A stretch of 32,272 nucleotides of DNA. Origin: Acidobacteriota bacterium (GTDB lineage: Bacteria; Acidobacteriota; Polarisedimenticolia; Gp22-AA2; AA152). Positions within the stretch are counted from its first letter, which is position 1. The number at the start of each line of letters is the position of its first letter. Both the position numbers and the translations under genes were made by a program. The DNA lies in the NCBI GenBank assembly GCA_003222305.1, contig QHVQ01000046.1, forward strand, positions 1-32,272, in the 5' to 3' direction. Below, piece after piece: positions 18,317-26,551 of this stretch. The notes below the pieces were generated by a model that did no database searches, was not told the origin of the DNA, and saw only the letters and a list, made by a program, of their open reading frames with translations.

Positions 18317-19786
18317 GTGATCAAAGATCTCGTCATCAACGCCGGCCTCCAGGAAATCCGCGCCGCCCTGCTAGAAGAAGGTCTTCCCGCCGAAATCTTC
18401 GTGGAGCGTGCCCTGAGGCCGCCCCTGCTGGGGAACATCTACAAAGGGAGGGTCAGCAATGTCCTCCCGGGGATGCAGTCGGCTTTTGTGGACATCGGGC
18501 AGGACCGCGACGCTTTCCTGTTTGTCGCGGATCTTTTTCCCGGGACGCGCTCCGGTGGGGGCCCCTCTCCCTCCCACGGCCGAGTTCCCTCGGTGGAATG
18601 CCTTGTCAAACCGGGGCAGGAGGCGCTGGTCCAGGTGATCAAGGAGCCCTTGGGGGGAAAGGGGCCCCGGGTAACCACCCAGATCTCCCTGCCCGGGAGG
18701 AGCCTGGTCTTCGTGCCAGGGCGCGCCGGACGTGCGGTCTCACGGCGCATCGAGCCGGATGGGGAGCGCCTTCGTCTTCAGCAGCTCGCGGACGCGATCC
18801 CAGGGGACGGAGGATTCATCGTTAGGACCGCGGCCTACGGCAGCCCGCCGGGGCTTCTGGGAGAGGAGGCGCGCTGGCTCCGCCGCCGCTGGGAGGAGAT
18901 CCGTTCAGCCTCGGCGGGCGCAGCCGCTCCCGATTGCCTCCACCGTGAGGAAAGTCTCGCCGTGCGAGTTCTCCGGGACCTTCTCACGGAAGAGGTTCGC
19001 CGGGTGGTGGTGGACGACGAGAGCACGCTGGAAAAGTGCCGCGTGTTCCTGCGCTCCTACGCCCCTCATTTGGTGACGCGCCTGCAACGATATGAGGGCG
19101 GGGGACCGGTTTTCGAGGTCATGGGCATCGAAAAGGAGATTCAAAGGGCGCTCCGTCGCAGAGTTTGGCTCCCCTCGGGAGGCTATCTCGTGATCCATCC
19201 CACGGAGGCCCTGGTGGCCATCGACGTGAACACCGGGAAATACGTGGGCCGCAACGCCCGGTTCGAAGAGACGGCGTTGGCCACCAACGTGGAGGCTGCA
19301 CGGGAAATAGTCCGACAGATCCGGCTCCGGGATCTCGGTGGGATTCTGGTCATAGATTTCATCGACCTGGAGCACGAGGAGAACCGCCAGGAACTGGCTC
19401 GAGCTCTGGAACAGGAGCTGAAGTCGGACCGGGCGAGGAGCCGGGTATTGCCGATTAGCGAGTTCGGCTTGGTCCAAATCACCCGACACAGGGCCCGACC
19501 AGGCCTGGAAAGCCTCCTGTGCGGCCCGTGTCCCGTTTGCCAAGGATCCGGGCGTCTCAGGACCCCGCAGACACTCCGCTTCCAGATCCAAAGAGAGCTC
19601 AAGCAGACCGCGGGACTGGCTCCCGAAGGCCCGTGGCTGGTCCGGGCCCATCCCGCCGTCGTGGCGGAGATTCAGGGAAACTGGTCCTCGTTTCTCGAGG
19701 ACACGGGATTCGTCAGCGCGGAAGGCATCCAGATAGAATCGGTGAGGGACTTCCATCCCGAGGAATACGAGATCCGGACCTCCTAA
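18317..19786 (+). CDS. rng: Ribonuclease G/E family
   Basis: VFVERALRPPLLGNIYKGRVSNVLPGMQSAFVDIGQDRDAFLF (S1-like), VAIDVNTGKYVGR, ILVIDFIDLEHEENRQEL, GLVQITRHRARPGLESLLCGPCPVCQGSGR. GTG start at 18317 inferred; ORF is open further upstream. Confidence 0.9.
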   Translation: MIKDLVINAGLQEIRAALLEEGLPAEIFVERALRPPLLGNIYKGRVSNVLPGMQSAFVDIGQDRDAFLFVADLFPGTRSGGGPSPSHGRVPSVECLVKPGQEALVQVIKEPLGGKGPRVTTQISLPGRSLVFVPGRAGRAVSRRIEPDGERLRLQQLADAIPGDGGFIVRTAAYGSPPGLLGEEARWLRRRWEEIRSASAGAAAPDCLHREESLAVRVLRDLLTEEVRRVVVDDESTLEKCRVFLRSYAPHLVTRLQRYEGGGPVFEVMGIEKEIQRALRRRVWLPSGGYLVIHPTEALVAIDVNTGKYVGRNARFEETALATNVEAAREIVRQIRLRDLGGILVIDFIDLEHEENRQELARALEQELKSDRARSRVLPISEFGLVQITRHRARPGLESLLCGPCPVCQGSGRLRTPQTLRFQIQRELKQTAGLAPEGPWLVRAHPAVVAEIQGNWSSFLEDTGFVSAEGIQIESVRDFHPEEYEIRTS

Positions 19787-20295
19787 TCACGGCGGATCTT
19801 TTCCCGCTCCTGGAGTCGGTAAGCGCGGCGCCTTTCCGCATCCTGCACGAGTCGGCGGTCCGCTTCGGTCTCCAGCAACAGTGGGGGAGCCGGGACGGGT
19901 CGCCCCGTGGTGTCGATGCAGACCACCGTCACATAGGCGGTGGTCGTGTGGCGCCGCTCGCCCGTGAGCCCATCTTCCGATTCCACCCGGACGCCCACTT
20001 CCATGGAAGATCGGAACACCGCGTTGAGCCGCGCCTCAAGAACTACGATGCTTCCCAGGCGGATGGGCGAATGAAACGTGAGGCTGTCCACCGAAGCGGT
20101 GGCCACCTGGCTCCGGCAGTGCCGCAAGCCCACCACGGCCGCTGACTTGTCGATGAGGGCCATCACCCGCCCGCCGAAGATGTTTCCCTGGGGATTGGTG
20201 TCCTCGGGAATCACCAGCTCCGTCATGATGACACGCGAAGCCGAGGCAGGCTTGGGCGCCTGCCGGGGATCGGCGGGAGCGGACGGTTTGGTCAT
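19783..20295 (-). CDS. Acyl-CoA thioesterase/hydrolase, hotdog fold (YciA-like)
   Basis: MTELVIPEDTNPQGNIFGGRVMALIDKSAAVVGLRHCRSQVATASVDSLTFHSPIRLGSIVVLEARLNAVFRSSMEVGVRVESED. Confidence 0.88.
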   Translation of the reverse strand: MTKPSAPADPRQAPKPASASRVIMTELVIPEDTNPQGNIFGGRVMALIDKSAAVVGLRHCRSQVATASVDSLTFHSPIRLGSIVVLEARLNAVFRSSMEVGVRVESEDGLTGERRHTTTAYVTVVCIDTTGRPVPAPPLLLETEADRRLVQDAERRRAYRLQEREKIRRD

Positions 20296-20347
20296 GAACG
20301 CAGTCTACAATAGGGTACTCCCGACGTGCCAACCCCCTGGTGTGCGC

Positions 20348-20376
20348 TTGACAGGGTTCGGGCCTGCGCTTAGACT
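20348..20376 (+). promoter_or_regulatory. Putative promoter of the fur-apbE cluster
   Basis: TTGACA (20348-20353), 17-nt spacer, TAGACT (20371-20376); about 55 nt before the fur-family start. Confidence 0.6.
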
Positions 20377-20430
20377 CCCCGCGCCCAATTGAGACTGAGT
20401 CGCAGTTCTGTTCGCCGCGGAGGCACGTCC

Positions 20431-20949
20431 ATGGACCGACAGAGCCTTTTCACCCAGTTCCTGGAGAGCCGCAAGTTGCGCAACACGGCCGAGCGACGGG
20501 CCATTCTCCGGGAGATAGTCGCCCCGGGGCGGCGGCATTTCTCCGCGGAGGACCTGGTGGCTAGGTTTCGAAGGCGAGGGGTCGCCGTGTCCCGGGCCAC
20601 GGTGTACCGAACCCTGGAACACCTGGTGCAGGGTTCTCTGGTGCGGCGGCTGAGCCTGGGACATAAGCACGCTCTTTTTGAGAGCAACCTCGATCGGCGC
20701 GACCACGAGCATCTGCTCTGCTTGCGTTGCGGCGAAGTTTCAGAGTTCGCCAGCCCCGCCCTGGAACGGCTCCTGGAAAGGGTCTGCCGCCGCAAACGGT
20801 TCACACCCCAGCGTCGCTCCGTGCAGCTGCTGGGGATCTGCGGAGCGTGCGCCCGAGGGAAGCGCCCGGCGGAGGGTGGCCGTACGGCTCGCCAGTTCCC
20901 ACGCTCGAAAACGACGGAGAGAGATCGTTCCCGTGGCGGCAATCCGTAA
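20431..20949 (+). CDS. Fur-family transcriptional regulator
   Basis: LRNTAERRAILREIVAPGRRHFSAEDLVARFRRRGVAVSRATVYRTLEHLVQGSLVRRL...DHEHLLCLRCGEVSEF...ICGACARG (two CxxC). ATG 20431 chosen. Confidence 0.88.
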   Translation: MDRQSLFTQFLESRKLRNTAERRAILREIVAPGRRHFSAEDLVARFRRRGVAVSRATVYRTLEHLVQGSLVRRLSLGHKHALFESNLDRRDHEHLLCLRCGEVSEFASPALERLLERVCRRKRFTPQRRSVQLLGICGACARGKRPAEGGRTARQFPRSKTTERDRSRGGNP

Positions 20950-22018
20950 GCCAGCGGTAGTGGCCCCGGCGGCGGCCCTGGTGATCGTGCTGGGGGCGGG
21001 TCTTTCCGAGGGTTCCGATGCAAACCAGCGGCCCGCGCCGACTCTGGTTCGGGCGCGCTACCTGATGGGAACCGTGTTCCGCTTTGAAGCGCCTGTGGAA
21101 GGAGATGGCGCAGGAGTGGGGGAGTCGCTGGAGTCCGCCCTGGACGAGGTCCAGCGTCTGGAAACCCTCCTGAGTAACTGGCGGGACGACAGCGAACTCT
21201 CCCTTCTGAACGCTCGGTCCGGACAGGGTGCCGTCCCGGTGAGTCCGGAACTGTTCGAGGTGGTGGAATCAGCCCTCCGCTGGGCCCGGCTAACGGAGGG
21301 TACCTTCGATCCCACCGTGGAACCCCTCACGCGCCGCTTCCGCGAGCGAACCCTTCCAAGGTCTTCGGGAGCTATAGGCTCGCCCATCCGCGGGATCTCC
21401 TCCGTTGTAGGATGGCGCCGGGTCTCGATGGACCCGGTGCGGCGGACCATCGCGCTCCCCGAGGGAGGCGGTCTAGATCTAGGGGGGATCGGAAAGGGGT
21501 ACGCCCTCGACCGTGCCGGTCGAGTGCTGGCGGTCCGGGGCATTCACGCGGCGTTGCTGGACGCTGGCGGCCAAATTCTGGCCATGGGCACGCCTCCGGG
21601 GGAGTTTGGCTGGCGGGTGGACGTAGCGGATCCCGAGGATCGGAATCGTCCAGCGTACGAGTTTTTGCTGCGGGACGCGTCGGCAGCCACCAGTGGCAAT
21701 ACCGTGCGACCGGGCGAAATCATCAATCCTGCCACGGGAGCTCCGTTAGCGGAGACCCTCACAGCAACGGCCATTGCCCCGGATGGGACCTCGGCCGATG
21801 CCCTCTCCACGGCGCTTTTCGTCATGGGTCCCGAACGAGGAGAGGCCTGGGCTCTCCACCGGGACGATCTGCGGGTGCTCTACCTGAAGCCGGCAGCCCG
21901 CCCCGGAAAAGCCCCTCGGTTCACCGGGACCTTGCCCCAGGCTCCCGAGCGACACCTTCTAATCATCACATCCCGTCAAGCCACCGCCCACAGGAGCTTG
22001 CATGCTGAGATTCGATAG
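20933..22018 (+). CDS. apbE: FAD:protein FMN transferase (ApbE family)
   Basis: RARYLMGTVFRFEAPVEG...EVQRLETLLSNWRDDSELSLLNA...GGLDLGGIGKGYALDRAGRVLAVRGIHAALLDAGGQILAMGTPP...NPATGAPL...TATAIAPDGTSADALSTALFVMGPERG. GTG start 20933 overlaps the fur-family gene by 17 nt. Confidence 0.92.
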   Translation: MAAIRKPAVVAPAAALVIVLGAGLSEGSDANQRPAPTLVRARYLMGTVFRFEAPVEGDGAGVGESLESALDEVQRLETLLSNWRDDSELSLLNARSGQGAVPVSPELFEVVESALRWARLTEGTFDPTVEPLTRRFRERTLPRSSGAIGSPIRGISSVVGWRRVSMDPVRRTIALPEGGGLDLGGIGKGYALDRAGRVLAVRGIHAALLDAGGQILAMGTPPGEFGWRVDVADPEDRNRPAYEFLLRDASAATSGNTVRPGEIINPATGAPLAETLTATAIAPDGTSADALSTALFVMGPERGEAWALHRDDLRVLYLKPAARPGKAPRFTGTLPQAPERHLLIITSRQATAHRSLHAEIR

Positions 22019-23423
22019 GCTGATTCCAGCCGCGACTCTGGTCGCCTTCTGGGTTGGAGTGGCGCCCGGGCGAGCGGCCGATTCGCCGGCCGCTCCCCAG
22101 GTCCCTGTTTCCGTTGCGGAACTGGAAGCGCGTCTGAAGCTCTTGGAGGCGGAAGTGAAGGAGCTGGCGACTCTGGTGGAGACACTCCGGAAGGCAAAGG
22201 GGTCGCCTGAGAGCGGGAGAATCGCGGAACTGGAAAAACAGATCGACGCCCTGACACGGGAGATCGAGGTCCTGAAGCTGGGGCAAGCGGCGGCGCCCCC
22301 CGAGGATCGTTTTCCCTACGGCCTTGGCCCCGCGGCCTCGAAGGTGTATCACGTCCGCGAAGGGGTCTCGGTGGGTGGTTACGGGGAGATCCTCTACAGC
22401 GACTTCAGTGGACGGAATGATTCGGGTGCCCCCTCCGGGGAAGATGATCGCCTCGATCTCCTCCGTGCCGTTCTCTACTTCGGTTACAAATGGAATGACA
22501 GAATCCTGCTCAATTCCGAGATCGAATTCGAGCATGCCACCACGGGGGAAGGGGCCGAGGAGAAGGGTGAAGTCTCGGTGGAATTCGTCTACTTGGACTT
22601 TCTGGTCAAGAAGGGGTTCAACGCTCGGATCGGCCTCGTGCTTGTCCCGCTGGGCATTATCAATGAAATGCACGAGCCGACCACCTTCCCTGGAGTGCTC
22701 CGCCCGAGAGTGGAGACTCAGGTGCTTCCCTCTACCTGGAGCGAGAACGGCGCCGGCGTCTTCGGGGAGACCCGCTGGCTCTCCTACAGGGCCTATGTGG
22801 TGGCCGGGCTGGACGCTTTGGGGTTTTCCGCCAAAGACGGAATCCGGGGGGGAAGACAGGAGGGCTCCCAGTCGCTGGCCAATGACTTCGCGTTTACCGG
22901 AAGGCTGGACGTGACGGGATTGCCGGGACTGATTGCGGGAGTCTCAGCCTTCTCAGGCGACGCCGGCCAGGGAAGGATCCCGGCGCACGCCAGAGTCACT
23001 TTGTTCGACGTCCACTCCCTGATTCAGTGGCGAGGGTTGGAGGGGCGCGGCCTCTGGTCGCACGGCTCGATCGGGAACACAGCTCAGATCGACGAGGCCC
23101 TCGGCATCCTGCCGGGCAGCAGCGCATCGGTGGGGGGGAAGATCAGGGGATGGTACCTTCAGGGCGCGTGGGATCTTTTTTCACTACGAGAGAATGCGAG
23201 ACAATCCTTCGCTCCCTTCCTCCGGTACGAGGCGCTGGACACCCAGGACTCGGTGCCTTCGGGATTTCAGGAGGACCCAGAGTTCCAGCAGCGGATTCGG
23301 ACGGTGGGTCTGACCTGGAAGCCTATCCCGCAGGTGGCCATCAAAGCGGACTACCAGGACGTGGACAACGCGGCACGAGCCGGGGTGGATGAATTCCATG
23401 TGGGGCTGGGCTGGATTTTCTAG
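22002..23423 (+). CDS. Outer-membrane porin-like beta-barrel protein with N-terminal coiled coil
   Basis: Signal peptide; coiled coil VAELEARLKLLEAEVKELATLVETLRKAKG...IAELEKQIDALTREIEVLKLG; GGYGEILYSDFSG, alternating beta-strand pattern and terminal aromatic residue (FHVGLGWIF). Confidence 0.75.
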   Translation: MLRFDRLIPAATLVAFWVGVAPGRAADSPAAPQVPVSVAELEARLKLLEAEVKELATLVETLRKAKGSPESGRIAELEKQIDALTREIEVLKLGQAAAPPEDRFPYGLGPAASKVYHVREGVSVGGYGEILYSDFSGRNDSGAPSGEDDRLDLLRAVLYFGYKWNDRILLNSEIEFEHATTGEGAEEKGEVSVEFVYLDFLVKKGFNARIGLVLVPLGIINEMHEPTTFPGVLRPRVETQVLPSTWSENGAGVFGETRWLSYRAYVVAGLDALGFSAKDGIRGGRQEGSQSLANDFAFTGRLDVTGLPGLIAGVSAFSGDAGQGRIPAHARVTLFDVHSLIQWRGLEGRGLWSHGSIGNTAQIDEALGILPGSSASVGGKIRGWYLQGAWDLFSLRENARQSFAPFLRYEALDTQDSVPSGFQEDPEFQQRIRTVGLTWKPIPQVAIKADYQDVDNAARAGVDEFHVGLGWIF

Positions 23424-23919
23424 CACAAGATATCGAGCCCGGGTCCTGATGCTGCTGGCGACGGGCTTCCTCCTGGTGTGGACCGATTCCCCTGCGGTAT
23501 TGGCGCGAGTCTATCTCACTCAGGACGAAGCCTTGAAGGGCGCCTTCCCCTCCCCTGCGCGGGCGGAGCGCAAGACCCTCTTTCTGGATGAGGCCCAGGC
23601 CGGCGCCATTGAAAAGGAGGCCGGCTCCAAGCTCGGCAGTCGCGTCTTTTCCTATTACGTAGGCAGAGGTGCGGACGGGCTGCTGGGTTATGCCTACTTC
23701 GACACCCACTTGGTGCGGACGCTTCCGGAAACCATCATGGTTCTCCTCGGGCCGGACGGGAAGATCAAACGGGTGGAGGTTCTTTCCTTTTCCGAGGACT
23801 TGGCCCTCCACCGCGGCATTCGCAACCTCACAGGCGCTTCGCTGACGGCCGAGGCGATTACTGCCGCCTGCAGGAGGATTCTCGCCCTGCACCGTCGGGT
23901 GGGAGGGGGGAAAGAGTGA
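23389..23919 (+). CDS. Exported FMN-binding-domain protein
   Basis: Signal-like LMLLATGFLLVWTDSPAVLARVYLTQDEAL; FMN-binding-like core YYVGRGADGLLGYAYFDTHLVRTLPETIMVLLGPDGKIKRVEVLSFSED...LTGASLTAEAITAACRRIL. Alternative start ATG 23449. Confidence 0.75.
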   Translation: MNSMWGWAGFSSTRYRARVLMLLATGFLLVWTDSPAVLARVYLTQDEALKGAFPSPARAERKTLFLDEAQAGAIEKEAGSKLGSRVFSYYVGRGADGLLGYAYFDTHLVRTLPETIMVLLGPDGKIKRVEVLSFSEDLALHRGIRNLTGASLTAEAITAACRRILALHRRVGGGKE

Positions 23920-24401
23920 TTGGCCGGTTCGAAAAGCTGCTGTTGGCCACGGCGACGGTGCTGGCAGGAGGCTCGGGCCTCGTTTATGCATGGATGAAAT
24001 ACATCACCGCGAACAGGGATCCCTTCTCCGTCGTGAACCATCCCTGGCAGCCTTATATGCTCTCCGCCCACGTGCTCTCCGCCCCCGCGCTTCTCTTCGC
24101 CTTCGGTCTCATCGTCCGCGAACACATTCTGGGGCGGTATCGGGACCCCCGGGCGCGCCGGGGGCGCAGGACCGGTATCCTGGCCTCCTGGCTGCTCGCC
24201 CCGATGGTCGCCTCGGGGTACGCGCTCCAGGCACTCGCCTCCCAGAGCCCCCGTCGGGCCACGGGCCTTTTCCATCTGGGAGCGGGAATTCTCTTCCTGG
24301 TTTTTTACGCGGCCCACGTGATACTCGGCTCGCGAGGGCTTCCCGCGCAGGGATCCCTTCGCCTGAGTGGCCGGGGACGGACCACCCGGGCCAAGGATTG
24401 A
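23916..24401 (+). CDS. Small 4-TM membrane protein, possible heme-b-type partner (His in TM2 and TM4)
   Basis: GTGA overlap with the upstream stop; four hydrophobic segments; histidines in MLSAHVLSAPALLFAFGLIVREH and LFHLGAGILFLVFYAAHVILG. Confidence 0.55.
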   Translation: MIGRFEKLLLATATVLAGGSGLVYAWMKYITANRDPFSVVNHPWQPYMLSAHVLSAPALLFAFGLIVREHILGRYRDPRARRGRRTGILASWLLAPMVASGYALQALASQSPRRATGLFHLGAGILFLVFYAAHVILGSRGLPAQGSLRLSGRGRTTRAKD

Positions 24402-24426
24402 AGCGGTGGAAGCTTGTTCCTATAAT
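24398..24426 (+). promoter_or_regulatory. Putative promoter of the TPR protein gene
   Basis: TTGAAG (24398-24403), 17-nt spacer, consensus TATAAT (24421-24426). Confidence 0.55.
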
Positions 24427-24471
24427 CGAGGTGAACCGGGTGTATTCTTCTGCCCGGGAGGAGTGAAGATC

Positions 24472-25839
24472 ATGTCGAGCAGGATGAGGAGAACCGTTCG
24501 AGCGGGAGCAGCGCTGCTGGGCGCGGGGCTTCTGGCCCTGGCCACGGGAGGCCGCCTGTATGCCACAGACACAACGAAGGTGAACGGGACCGTCACCGAC
24601 GTAACCGGCAAGCCGCTGGAAAAGGTGGAAGTCTGGTTCGAAAACGCCAAGATCCAGGGGAAGCGAGTCGGTCCCGTGAAGACCAACAAGAAGGGAAAGT
24701 ACATCTACCCCTACCTGGACGTCGGGATCGAGCCTGAGTGGCGGGTGGTGCCCAAACTGCCAGGCTACCTGGTGCTCAAGGTGAACTGGAAGCTCATCGA
24801 CTCCCAGCGGAACGATCGTGGCAGCAACGAAGCGATCCTGAACACCAAGCAGGAAATCCCCTCCCTCCATCCAGTGCTGGTCGGCGACAGCGGCGTCAAT
24901 GAGGTGGACTTCGTGATGGTCAAAGAGGAGGAGTTCAACAATGCGCTGCGCCAGGCCGTGGCGGCCAAGCAGGGAGGCTCCGCCAACGGGGGCGTTGCCC
25001 CGCCGGGAGGGAACTCCGCCCCCGCTACGCCCGGAACTTCCGCTGCTCCAGCGCCGCCCCCGGAGCCGACGGCTCCAACCCACTCGGTCACGGAAGCAGT
25101 GGACTTGATCAAGGCGGGAAAAAACGAAGAAGCCATCCCCATCCTGAAGGAGTTTCTTGAGAAGAATCCCAACAATGCGCCCGTGCAGTTCACGCTGGGC
25201 AAGGCCCTGGTGAACACGAAGCAGTTCGACCAGGCGGTCCCAGCGTTGCAGAAGGCCCTCGCCATCAAGCCAGATCAGCAGGGGGCGCACTTCTTTCTCG
25301 GGATCGCTTACTCCCAGATGGGACAGGATGCGGACGCCCTGAAGGAATTTGAGGCGGAGATTCCCCTGAGCCCTGCGCAGGATGCCGCCTATTCCAATGC
25401 AGCGGCTATCTGCGAAAAGCAGGGGAATCAGGACAAGGCACTGGAGTATTACAAGAAGGCCGTCGAGATCGCGCCCAACCGGGCTGAGCTGCACGCCAGC
25501 TTGGCGGGGATTTATGAGAAGAAGGGGAACCAGCCCGCCGCCCAGGCAGAATACAAGGCCCTGGCAGAGGTCGATCCCGACCATGCCGCGGTTACCTGGT
25601 TCAACATCGGGGCGATTGCCAAGAACAACGATAGGAACGAGGAGGCGGTCAAGGCCTTCCAGAAGGCCGTAGAGTTGGATCCCGGATACGCCCTGGCCCA
25701 TCGGGAGCTCGGATACGCCTTGGTGAAACAAGGGGACTTCAAGGGAGCGGTGACCCACTTCAATAAGTATCTGGAACTGGTCCCCAAGGCTCCCGATGCC
25801 GGGGAAATCCGATCCATGGCCAAACAGCTCAGCCAATAG
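24472..25839 (+). CDS. Exported TPR protein with N-terminal carboxypeptidase-regulatory-like domain
   Basis: Signal peptide; KVNGTVTDVTGKPLEKVEVWFENAKIQGKRVGPVKTNKKGKYIYPYLDVG; Pro/Ala linker; TPR repeats (PVQFTLGKALVNTKQFDQAVPALQKALAIKPDQQGAHFFLGIAYSQMGQDADALKEFEAEIPL...). SD ggaggagtg before ATG 24472. Confidence 0.85.
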   Translation: MSSRMRRTVRAGAALLGAGLLALATGGRLYATDTTKVNGTVTDVTGKPLEKVEVWFENAKIQGKRVGPVKTNKKGKYIYPYLDVGIEPEWRVVPKLPGYLVLKVNWKLIDSQRNDRGSNEAILNTKQEIPSLHPVLVGDSGVNEVDFVMVKEEEFNNALRQAVAAKQGGSANGGVAPPGGNSAPATPGTSAAPAPPPEPTAPTHSVTEAVDLIKAGKNEEAIPILKEFLEKNPNNAPVQFTLGKALVNTKQFDQAVPALQKALAIKPDQQGAHFFLGIAYSQMGQDADALKEFEAEIPLSPAQDAAYSNAAAICEKQGNQDKALEYYKKAVEIAPNRAELHASLAGIYEKKGNQPAAQAEYKALAEVDPDHAAVTWFNIGAIAKNNDRNEEAVKAFQKAVELDPGYALAHRELGYALVKQGDFKGAVTHFNKYLELVPKAPDAGEIRSMAKQLSQ

Positions 25840-25900
25840 AGGACGCTATCAGGTTCCAGAGCCCCGGGTTATTTCCAAGGGCCGTTTCGTTGGGTGCAGA

Positions 25901-26527
25901 TCAGGAGGAGCTACGCGGGAGCGGAAAGAGGATGGTCTCCACCTCCTCGCACAGGAGGTGTCCCGCGAAGAGATGGACTTCTTGAATCCGAGCGGTACAG
26001 GCCGCTTGCACCACGAGTGGGATGTCCGCCAGCACTCGGGCGCGGCCTCCGTCCCCCCCCAGAAAGGCCACGGCCCGGATTCCGAGTCTTCGGGCCGCTT
26101 CCAGCCCCTGGAGGATGTTGGGGGAGTTTCCCGAGGTCGAGAGGGCGATGGCCACGTCGCCTCTCCTGCCCAGGGCCTCCATTTGTCGCGAAAAGACTCT
26201 TTCATACGCGGAGTCGTTCGCAATGCTGGTCAGCGACGAAGTATCGGTGCTGAGAGCGAGAGCAGCCAGCGCGGGACGATCCCGGGTCATTCGATTCACC
26301 AGCTCCGCTGCCAAGTGTTGGGCTTCGGCGGCACTGCCACCGTTTCCGAAGAAGAGGGCCTTGCCTCCTCTGGAGAACGCCTCGGCGATTTCGCGGGACG
26401 CGCGCAGGATTCCTTGTTCGTTCATGGCAAGGAACTCCCTCACGGCAGTCTCTAGACTTTCCCGCTCGGCCTGGAAGTTTTTCACGAGCTCCTCCCCCAA
26501 GGGATGAAGAATGAAAGCCGGCTCCAT
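25901..26527 (-). CDS. gmhA: SIS-domain phosphoheptose isomerase, GmhA-like
   Basis: GGKALFFGNGGSAAEAQHLAAELVNRM...ALSTDTSSLTSIANDSAYERVFSRQMEALGRRGDVAIALSTSGNSPNILQGLEAARRLGIRAVAFLGGDGG...QEVHLFAGHLLCEEVE. Confidence 0.9.
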   Translation of the reverse strand: MEPAFILHPLGEELVKNFQAERESLETAVREFLAMNEQGILRASREIAEAFSRGGKALFFGNGGSAAEAQHLAAELVNRMTRDRPALAALALSTDTSSLTSIANDSAYERVFSRQMEALGRRGDVAIALSTSGNSPNILQGLEAARRLGIRAVAFLGGDGGRARVLADIPLVVQAACTARIQEVHLFAGHLLCEEVETILFPLPRSSS

Positions 26528-26551
26528 GCTAGGGGGCGCTCCCCGCCGCTG

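Noticed and set aside
20296-20347. Minus-strand promoter for the thioesterase (TTGGCA...TATTGT)
   Set aside because: Spacer of about 14 nt to TATTGT is too short and the 17-nt alternative gives a weak -10; not convincing.
24109-25836. 575 aa minus-strand ORF opposite the TPR protein
   Set aside because: Antisense shadow of a repeat protein; composition matches complement-frame artifact.
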